Under the pieces are notes generated by a model, which made no database searches, was not told where the DNA came from, and saw only the letters and a program-made list of their open reading frames with translations. From assembly GCA_029256865.1 (NCBI GenBank), contig JARIEH010000318.1, positions 1 through 22,247 on the forward strand: a stretch of DNA of 22,247 nucleotides, in the 5' to 3' direction. Origin of the DNA: Psychrobacter sp. (GTDB lineage: Bacteria; Pseudomonadota; Gammaproteobacteria; Pseudomonadales; Moraxellaceae). Of this stretch, positions 17,073-22,247 are shown one piece after another (within the stretch, counting starts at the first letter, position 1; the number at the start of each line of letters is the position of its first letter). A program made the position numbers and the translations under genes.

Positions 17073-18314
17073 TTAGCCACGCATTTGTTTACGCAGTGGT
17101 ATATCTATATCGGCTAGTTGCAAAGCATCGACATGCACCTCGTTTTTTATCATACGCATAGCCGCACGAACTGCATTCGGATTGTTGACACTGACCGCAC
17201 CTATCATCCGATTTTCAACGACACTAAAATAGACTGGCCAGTCGCCTTCATGTCTGACCACCAAATGCTCTTTAGTTGGTAAAATATTGCCAGCCATTTC
17301 AATATGTAAGTCACCTTGATCCGACCAAAACCAATCGACAGGCGTTACGGGTAACTCTTTATTAAGAATAGCCGCTGCAGCACGCTCTCCTTGGTGTTGA
17401 GCGGATTGCCAATGCTCATGGCGAACTGTTGAGCCATCAGGCTGAGCGACTGCTGCTACATCTCCAGCAGCATATACGCCTGGAAATTCGGTAGCTTGGT
17501 TTTGATTGACTTGAATGCCACCAGTCGCTTGATTGAGTAATTTAGATTGAATCGCTTCAGAGAAATAAGGCGTTCCTGGGGTCATACCGACACCCATAAC
17601 GATCGCATCAACCTCAATTGAGGTGTCATTCTCAAATAAAATAGAGACACGACCATCTGCTTGTTCTGCAAATTTCTTAATACGACAGTTGGTGACTAGC
17701 TCTACCTTTTGAGAACAAGTATTCGCAACAATTTTTTCACAAAGTTCATGAGGCAGTAGATGAGCCATTGGCAGCTGGACTGCATCTAACCAGTACACAA
17801 AAATACCAGATTTAGATAAGGAAGCCGTGGTCTCAGCACCGATAAAACCGCCACCGATTACTGCAACACGAGAATCAGGCGTTAATCTTTGGCGTAAATT
17901 AAGCGCATCGTCATAATGACGAAGTACCAATACTTGCGGCAAATCAGCCCCTTCGATAGGAAGACGTCTTGCCTCTCCGCCAGTTGCCAGCACAATAACG
18001 TCAGCCGATAGCTCTTTACCTGACTCTAAAATAATAGTGCGCGTAACAGGATCTACCTCACGAGCACCATCGCCGTAGTGAGCTTCTATATTGAGTTCAG
18101 ATAGCTCGTCATCACTGATTAAAGCAATATCTTTGTGCGTACTGTCTGCTTGCATCAAAATCTGCTTGGATAACGGTGGTCTCTCATAGGCACCATGTTT
18201 GTCTTTGTCAACCAGCGTAATACTGCCCAAAAACCCCTCATTGCGTAGTGTTCTGACACAACTGATTCCAGCAGCACTAGCGCCAACGACGATGACCGAC
18301 TCAATCTGGCTCAT
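17073..18314 (-). CDS. Ferredoxin-NAD(+) reductase of the dioxygenase
   Basis: A FAD-dependent pyridine nucleotide-disulfide-type reductase of 413 residues that passes electrons from NADH to the Rieske ferredoxin. The FAD-binding motif is GASAAG (11-16), a variant of GxGxxG usual in this class. The NAD motif is GGGFIGAE (154-161); ATGGEARRLP (110-119) and the GVYAAGDVAA signature with its FAD-binding aspartate follow. The length matches BphA4/HcaD/TodA. Its ATG overlaps the ferredoxin stop by four bases (ATGA), so it is translationally coupled to its partner. The only oxygenase in the window lies about 7 kb downstream in the same orientation. Confidence 0.92.
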   Translation of the reverse strand: MSQIESVIVVGASAAGISCVRTLRNEGFLGSITLVDKDKHGAYERPPLSKQILMQADSTHKDIALISDDELSELNIEAHYGDGAREVDPVTRTIILESGKELSADVIVLATGGEARRLPIEGADLPQVLVLRHYDDALNLRQRLTPDSRVAVIGGGFIGAETTASLSKSGIFVYWLDAVQLPMAHLLPHELCEKIVANTCSQKVELVTNCRIKKFAEQADGRVSILFENDTSIEVDAIVMGVGMTPGTPYFSEAIQSKLLNQATGGIQVNQNQATEFPGVYAAGDVAAVAQPDGSTVRHEHWQSAQHQGERAAAAILNKELPVTPVDWFWSDQGDLHIEMAGNILPTKEHLVVRHEGDWPVYFSVVENRMIGAVSVNNPNAVRAAMRMIKNEVHVDALQLADIDIPLRKQMRG

Positions 18315-18619
18315 CGGTCTACCCCAACGTATATCTCACCATCCTTGATCTCAACATCATAGACATTGACCGCTTTTATGGCTGGTGGATTGTCAGGTAC
18401 GCCTGTTTTTAAGCAAAACACTGACATATGCAGTGGACATTCAACGGTATCGCCTTCTACAAAGCCATCGCAAAAAGAGGCTTGGGCATGAGTACAGGTA
18501 TCATCAATAGCATAGACCTCACCGCTTTCGCCGCGAATAATGGCGATAGGAGGGTCAAACTGATCAAGTTTGATCGCTTCACCAATCTCTAAGTCTTCTA
18601 ATTTGCCAACGTGAAACAT
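18311..18619 (-). CDS. Rieske-type ferredoxin of the dioxygenase
   Basis: A small soluble [2Fe-2S] protein of 102 residues, the electron shuttle between the reductase and the oxygenase alpha subunit. Ligands are C42 and H44 (CTH) and C61 and H64 (CPLH), with spacing and length as in BphA3, HcaC and TodB. IDDTCTHAQASFCDG and GDTVECPLHMSVF are family signatures. It follows the hydrolase gene by 12 bp and overlaps the reductase gene by four. Name left open because the same family serves several dioxygenases. Confidence 0.93.
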   Translation of the reverse strand: MFHVGKLEDLEIGEAIKLDQFDPPIAIIRGESGEVYAIDDTCTHAQASFCDGFVEGDTVECPLHMSVFCLKTGVPDNPPAIKAVNVYDVEIKDGEIYVGVDR

Positions 18620-18631
18620 AATAGCCTCGCT

Positions 18632-19462
18632 TTATTCTGCCGAAAAATGATTGATAACCAATTGTAGGAACTCTTTAGGTCTTTCTGCCATGACCCAGTG
18701 CCCACAATTTGCTAAGACATGAAGATCTGCATTGGGCATCGAACGACCTAGCTTAAAGCCCATTTCGGTAGGCACAACTTTATCTTCACGGCCGTGAATA
18801 ACAATAGCGGGATGATTGATTTTGGCGACAACATGTTCAGGCATGCCTGAAAGCTCTGTCTCCCCTTCCTCATTTGGCTGAACTAATAACTTACGCAGAC
18901 CTTCTTGAGCACCAGGAATAAGACTGGTTTGATAACGCTCTTCGACCAATTCATCAGTGATGGTATCGGGATTATGAGGAAAATGTGACATGGCTTGACG
19001 CATGTTTTCGCGCGATGGCGTGTAGTCCCATCCCGAACGCAGGCCTGGTGTCATATAAAATTTGTCACATGGAGTGCCCATTAGGCAAAGTTTGGAGAAT
19101 CTTTCAGGGAAGCGAGCAGCCGTTGCCAGAGCTAACGAACCACCAAATGAATTACCAATGACGTCTGTTTTTTCAATGCCTAAGGCATCCAAAAAGGCTA
19201 ATAAATGCTTGCCCCAATGTTTGATGTCATAACTAAAGTTAGGATTTCGTTCGGTATGTCCAAACCCAGCCAAGTCAGGGGCGATAACGCGGAAATGTTT
19301 GGCCAGCTCAGGAATGATCTTACGCCAGTTAGTGTACGCAGAAACACCAGGCCCTGAACCATGCAACAGCAATAGTGGCTCGCCCTCACCCATCTCTAGA
19401 TAGTTAGTTTGCAATCCAAAAGCTTCAACAGTTTTACCTTTGCCAGAGTCAATTACTTGCAT
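18632..19462 (-). CDS. Meta-cleavage C-C hydrolase, XylF/TodF type
   Basis: An alpha/beta hydrolase of 276 residues, first gene of the block, that would hydrolyse a 2-hydroxy-6-oxohexa-2,4-dienoate product of ring opening. The oxyanion motif is HGSGPG (34-39), the nucleophile S105 in GNSFGGSLAL, with D227 in HGREDKVV and H255 in NCGHW. APDLAGFGHTERN and GNSFGG place it with XylF, DmpD, TodF and CumD rather than with MhpC, whose motif is GNSMG. It probably works with the BphC-type dioxygenase three genes later. Start ATG at 19462 with AAGGAAGA about six bases upstream; a good promoter precedes it. Confidence 0.9.
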   Translation of the reverse strand: MQVIDSGKGKTVEAFGLQTNYLEMGEGEPLLLLHGSGPGVSAYTNWRKIIPELAKHFRVIAPDLAGFGHTERNPNFSYDIKHWGKHLLAFLDALGIEKTDVIGNSFGGSLALATAARFPERFSKLCLMGTPCDKFYMTPGLRSGWDYTPSRENMRQAMSHFPHNPDTITDELVEERYQTSLIPGAQEGLRKLLVQPNEEGETELSGMPEHVVAKINHPAIVIHGREDKVVPTEMGFKLGRSMPNADLHVLANCGHWVMAERPKEFLQLVINHFSAE

Positions 19463-19517
19463 ATTAAATCTTCCTTGATAGCAGTGTTTACAAGATGTTT
19501 ATTTATCACTTGCAATT

Positions 19518-19546
19518 ACAATAATGAATATAAAGGACTTTGTCAA
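19518..19546 (-). promoter_or_regulatory. Sigma70-like promoter of the aromatic gene block
   Basis: On the minus strand a perfect TTGACA (19541-19546) is followed after exactly 17 bases by TATTGT (19518-19523), four of six matches to the consensus -10 box. The expected transcript start, near 19511, leaves a leader of about 50 bases before the first gene. Position and spacing make it the best candidate for driving the whole block; control by the divergent TetR protein is inferred. Confidence 0.65.
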
Positions 19547-19986
19547 TACGGTGGCGTATGTTAAATATAAGAAAATACTATTTGCTGTTGTTGTAGGAGA
19601 AAATATTAATACACCACTACTTACTAAAGGCTCATATTTATTAGCTTTGAAAGCCTTACTCTTAATAAGGTTTAAGGTAAAATATTTTTTTATGAATTTA
19701 TTTTAACCCATACTAAAATAATAGTTTTTTATTTTTACCATACTTAAAAGCAGGTTCTTATCAGAATACCCAACCGTATGGAGAGATAGAAACTAAAGGT
19801 AAAAATGCTACTTATTCTTATTTAATATTATAGAATATTGATTTTCGACACTAGATCAGGAGGAGAGAGAAGTTCTATTAGAGTAATACTTCCAATGATT
19901 AAAATGATAAAATACAGCCAATCTACTGCGACTGGTTGGCTTTATATGCGTATAATCATGCACTGCACCCAACGCTATACTAAAGT

Positions 19987-20008
19987 CATACGATGGATAT
20001 TTCGTATG
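19987..20008. promoter_or_regulatory. Inverted repeat, possible regulator site
   Basis: CATACGA, eight bases, TCGTATG: perfect 7-bp arms. It lies about 100 bases upstream of the TetR-family gene. Its 22-bp length and central CG-containing arms in an AT-rich setting fit a dimeric regulator site; which protein binds is unknown. Confidence 0.35.
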
Positions 20009-20058
20009 TATCATTAGTAATGACTAAAACTGGTCGAACACACTTAAATAATTGTATA

Positions 20059-20084
20059 AGAGTGAATCATTTATGATTCACTCT
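20059..20084. promoter_or_regulatory. 26-bp perfect palindrome, likely TetR-family operator
   Basis: AGAGTGAATCAT, TT, ATGATTCACTCT: 12-bp perfect arms around a 2-base centre, ending 26 bases before the chosen start of the TetR-family gene. It overlaps the end of a TATAAG (20055-20060) that could be the -10 box of that gene, so binding there would block transcription. Autoregulation is the simplest reading. As RNA it would form a hairpin, but no T-tract follows, so a terminator is less likely. Confidence 0.6.
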
Positions 20085-20110
20085 GTTTAATGAATAGAGG
20101 TACTAAAAAC

Positions 20111-20677
20111 ATGGATTTAATAAAAAAAAATCCAAGTCAACCCAACAAACTTACTGCTCAAGACTGGCTAGATATCGCTGAATCTGAACTGGCTAAATCT
20201 GGCATCTCTGCAGTCAGAGTTGAACCGCTTGCCAAGAAGCTAAAAGTTACCAAAGGCAGTTTTTATTGGCATTTTAGTAGTCGAAAAGAATTATTCGAAA
20301 AGCTATTGTTAAACTGGCGCACGCGCTCAACGGTTTCTATTATCGAGCGTTTAAGTGATATAGAGTTGACGCCTAAAGAGCGATTAAGGAAGCTGTTTTT
20401 GATTCCTTATAAGCGTCATAGCAAAATCAATGGCGCCGCTTTAGAGCTAGCCATCCGTAATTGGTCACAAAATGATAAGGCAGTGCAAGAAATCCTGAAT
20501 GAAGTTGATAGTCATCGTCTGACTTTTATTGCGATGATTTTTGAGAATCTAGGTTATGATAAAGAGCATGCAGAAATAAGGGCTTCGCGATTTTATTATA
20601 CGATGCAGGGCATATCTGTGGTCAATGTGCACAAGGAAGAAGCGTATATTGAGCAAATATTTGAGACGTTATTATGA
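20111..20677 (+). CDS. TetR/AcrR-family transcriptional regulator
   Basis: A 188-residue DNA-binding protein. The N-terminal helix-turn-helix spans about residues 12-58: LTAQDWLDIAESELAK, then SAVRVEPLAKKLKVTKGSF and YWHFSSRKELFEKLL, the standard TetR pattern with the recognition helix at VTKGSFYWHF. The remainder is a variable helical ligand-binding and dimerisation domain. An ATG seven codons earlier (20090) is in frame but has no ribosome binding site; the ATG at 20111 has AGAGG ten bases upstream, so I prefer it. It is divergent from the aromatic block and has a large palindrome at its promoter, suggesting it represses itself and perhaps the block until an intermediate (possibly a CoA ester or aromatic acid) binds. 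E. coli mhp and hca use IclR- and LysR-type regulators, so control here is different. Confidence 0.9.
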   Translation: MDLIKKNPSQPNKLTAQDWLDIAESELAKSGISAVRVEPLAKKLKVTKGSFYWHFSSRKELFEKLLLNWRTRSTVSIIERLSDIELTPKERLRKLFLIPYKRHSKINGAALELAIRNWSQNDKAVQEILNEVDSHRLTFIAMIFENLGYDKEHAEIRASRFYYTMQGISVVNVHKEEAYIEQIFETLL

Positions 20678-20704
20678 AGTTGTTTACATGAATAAAATGG
20701 TTAG

Positions 20705-20734
20705 CGAAGGTGGCTTATCTTTAAACCACCTTCG
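20705..20734. terminator. Hairpin between convergent genes, probable terminator
   Basis: CGAAGGTGG and CCACCTTCG form a perfect 9-bp stem with a 12-base loop, placed 27 bases after the TetR-family stop and 109 bases after the thioesterase stop. On the minus strand the stem is followed by CTAACCATTTTATTC; on the plus strand by AATAATACC. U-tracts are weak, but the position between convergent genes supports bidirectional termination. Confidence 0.55.
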
Positions 20735-20843
20735 AATAATACCAAACGAGTTGAGTTATTTTGACAGTTATACGGGCTAAAATGCCTTTATATTTATCTG
20801 TCTGTGATGAGGCATTCATGTCGCCCAAATGTATAGCCTAGAA

Positions 20844-21659
20844 TCAATTTGGAAGCCGACGAATCGTAAGAATCTGCTCACTGCGACCAAAAGGCCCGTT
20901 TACATCATGTAAGATAGCACTGGTGATACCGATACCGTCAGCACCGTATTGTTGTACCGCCTCTAACCCTAGCCAATGTCCTTTAGGCATACGGTGCATG
21001 TGAATTTGTAGATCGGTATTCGGGAACATCCAGCGTAAATCGTCAAGGGCTAACCCTACCCTCGGTACGATACCATTGGCAAGATCAACCATACCTAAGA
21101 GATGCACCAAGTCCGTAGTGGGCTCCCCTTCTACCATGTCCGTATTATTGCTAATCCATACCATACCTTTGCCCGCACGCCGCTCTGCATTGGCAACCAG
21201 ATGAACGCTTTTGACAAACCCACCAGGCCAACCTTTCATTTCTTCCCATACCGGTAGCTCATCAGGATGCTGAGGAGCGTCTTGATCCTCTAAACCTGCA
21301 ATCGCACTGGTATCTTGTGTTAACAAACGCCATGCACGGGCAGTAATACAATCTCGACCACCACTACTCATGACCGATTCGATCAATTCAATGGTTTTGC
21401 CAGGACGAATACAGCGAGTAGTAATTATAAAATCATCAAGTGGTATCAGCCCTAAGATATCAAGGCTGATGCGCGCTATGCGCATATCCTCTTGTGGTGC
21501 AAACTGACTTAGTTCATGAGTGAGCACGCCAGTCGCCACTGCCATATGCTGTTCATTTGGATTCCATGCACCTTGCGCATGCTGAGTAGGTTTGTAATGA
21601 GCAATCGTGATGTTATCTGATTGCTGTTCACGTTTGATACAATTGTAATAAGCGGCCAT
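20844..21659 (-). CDS. Acyl-CoA thioesterase family protein (TesB-like)
   Basis: 271 residues with a double hot-dog layout. The N-terminal half has QHMAVATGVLTHELSQF and ARISLDILGLIPL; the C-terminal half has DDLRWMFPNTDLQIHMHR, KGHWLGLEA and GIGITSAILHDVNGPFG followed by a glutamine (SEQ). The order D, then T/S, then Q is that of TesB-type active sites, with the aspartate in NTDLQIHMHR. It would hydrolyse an acyl-CoA to the free acid. It converges on the TetR-family gene and is not in the aromatic block, but an aromatic CoA ester made by the ligase is a conceivable substrate. AGAGG lies seven bases before the ATG. Family assignment is good; substrate unknown. Confidence 0.8.
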   Translation of the reverse strand: MAAYYNCIKREQQSDNITIAHYKPTQHAQGAWNPNEQHMAVATGVLTHELSQFAPQEDMRIARISLDILGLIPLDDFIITTRCIRPGKTIELIESVMSSGGRDCITARAWRLLTQDTSAIAGLEDQDAPQHPDELPVWEEMKGWPGGFVKSVHLVANAERRAGKGMVWISNNTDMVEGEPTTDLVHLLGMVDLANGIVPRVGLALDDLRWMFPNTDLQIHMHRMPKGHWLGLEAVQQYGADGIGITSAILHDVNGPFGRSEQILTIRRLPN

Positions 21660-22059
21660 AGTTATCCTCTTGCTTTGCTTGTCTAATAAAGTAATTTAAA
21701 TCCGTAATGGTAACAGATATAATGACGTTCTCCGCCAACCTTAAAATAATATCCTGCGTGACTCTCTTTTCTAGGTAGCGTCGATAAAGTTGATTCAACT
21801 TAAGAGAGGTTCAAAGCAACCGAATGCAGATGTATAAATGCTCCTTCAAGTAAGATTAACGCTGTCACTTTTTCGCAATGGATCGACTATAGTTATTCTG
21901 TATCATTATTTTAGATATAAGGACTGATAATCCTTTGATCTTAGGTTCCACTCCTACTGGGCCCAATATATTTTGAATCAGGTTTGTTCGTGGCAATACA
22001 GCAAGCATTTTTTTATAGGGTTTTCAGAAGTTTCAGAATATATAAGTACATGACGATAA
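21660..22059. other. Intergenic region, 400 bp
   Basis: No gene, RNA or convincing promoter seen between the alcohol dehydrogenase-like gene and the thioesterase gene. Several plus-strand T-runs and a TTTCAGAA-like direct repeat near 22021-22040 are present but of no clear meaning. There is no clear terminator for the alcohol dehydrogenase-like gene. Confidence 0.5.
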
Positions 22060-22247
22060 TCAAGCAGGTGGTAAACCCTTATATGCTCTTTGTAATAAAT
22101 CCTCTAATTCGTCGTAATTGTATTCACGAGGATTATAATAAGGACTGTCACACACCATCCTTGCCACTTCCGCTGGACCCTCTTCAGGCAAACCGATATC
22201 TTTTAGTGCCAACTCAATACCTAAAGACTCGTTTAAACGGTAGATTG
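22060..22247 (-). CDS. Iron-containing alcohol dehydrogenase-like protein, C-terminus only
   Basis: The minus strand is open from the right edge to a TGA at 22060-22062, giving the last 62 residues of a protein whose start is outside the window. The segment has ELALKDIGLPEEG, a short AEVARMV helix, then NPREYNYDELEDLLQRAYKG. This is the usual C-terminal ending of group III iron-containing alcohol dehydrogenases (ALKDIGL, then NPR, then a closing helix). The metal-binding histidines lie upstream and cannot be checked. Its neighbour in the window is the thioesterase gene on the same strand, 400 bp downstream, so they are probably separate units. Confidence 0.75.
   Translation of the reverse strand, partial: IYRLNESLGIELALKDIGLPEEGPAEVARMVCDSPYYNPREYNYDELEDLLQRAYKGLPPA

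Larger units (their letters stand above)
19463..20110. other. Divergent regulatory region, 648 bp
   Basis: AT-rich DNA between the block and the regulator gene. It contains the block promoter (19518-19546), a weak AGCCAA/TTGGCT hairpin (19916-19941), an inverted repeat at 19987-20008 and a 26-bp palindrome at 20059-20084. A 60-codon plus-strand reading frame at 19524-19706 exists, but it overlaps the promoter, is AT-driven and has no family signal, so I do not call it a gene. The length is generous for a simple two-promoter region and leaves room for further regulator sites. Confidence 0.6.

Noticed and set aside
19524..19706. 60-codon plus-strand open frame in the divergent region
   Set aside because: It overlaps the block promoter, is very AT-rich with a composition typical of chance frames, has no ribosome binding site and shows no family signal.
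19916..19941. AGCCAA/TTGGCT hairpin as a terminator
   Set aside because: Only a 6-bp stem with a 14-base loop, and no gene ends just upstream on either strand.
1..22247. CRISPR arrays, tRNA or rRNA genes, intact insertion sequences or phage genes
   Set aside because: No repeat-spacer pattern, tRNA-like fold or transposase/integrase protein was seen on either strand by reading alone.

Overview
The window looks like a chromosomal stretch from a moderately AT-rich gammaproteobacterium, most likely a Moraxellaceae member such as Psychrobacter or Acinetobacter. That placement is inferred from base composition, a DcaP-like porin, an AAHS-family aromatic-acid transporter and the overall style of the genes. 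No rRNA or other phylogenetic marker is present to settle it.

Layout. At the left edge is the 5' part of an NAD-type malic enzyme gene (minus strand, 3' end outside the window), followed by about 0.85 kb of AT-rich non-coding DNA. From 19462 down to 2208 runs one minus-strand block of 16 genes for aromatic catabolism. In transcription order it encodes a C-C bond hydrolase (XylF/TodF type), Rieske ferredoxin, ferredoxin reductase, a vicinal-oxygen-chelate extradiol dioxygenase (BphC type), MhpD, MhpF, MhpE, a nitronate monooxygenase-like flavoprotein, a feruloyl-CoA synthase-like ligase, ring-hydroxylating dioxygenase alpha and beta subunits, a cis-dihydrodiol dehydrogenase, an MhpT-like transporter, an outer-membrane porin, MhpB (LigB-type extradiol dioxygenase), MhpC and a cupin. 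Many junctions are tight (4-bp overlap, 3, 5, 12 and 13 bp gaps). The larger gaps (12113-12301, 5992-6232, 4718-4914) carry inverted repeats or possible secondary promoters. A divergent TetR-family regulator lies upstream across a 648-bp AT-rich region that holds a good sigma70-like promoter for the block. A TesB-like thioesterase gene converges on the regulator, with a hairpin between them. The right edge holds the C-terminus of an iron-containing alcohol dehydrogenase-like protein.

How it works (inference from families). The porin and transporter import an aromatic acid. The alpha/beta oxygenase, fed by the ferredoxin and reductase, makes a cis-dihydrodiol, which the SDR enzyme rearomatises to a catechol. 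For a phenylpropionate or cinnamate substrate, MhpB would open 2,3-dihydroxyphenylpropionate (or the cinnamate analogue) and MhpC would hydrolyse the product to succinate (or fumarate) plus 2-hydroxypenta-2,4-dienoate. MhpD, MhpE and MhpF would convert the latter to pyruvate and acetyl-CoA. No MhpA-type flavin monooxygenase is present, so the ring appears to be entered only by dioxygenation.

The parts not explained by a plain hca/mhp pathway are the most interesting. They are a second, unrelated ring-cleavage dioxygenase with its own hydrolase, a feruloyl-CoA synthase-like ligase with no partner hydratase-lyase in the window, a nitronate monooxygenase-like enzyme, and a cupin with an incomplete metal motif. 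Together they suggest a composite pathway for a more complex phenylpropanoid or two-ring substrate. The substrate cannot be read from sequence alone.
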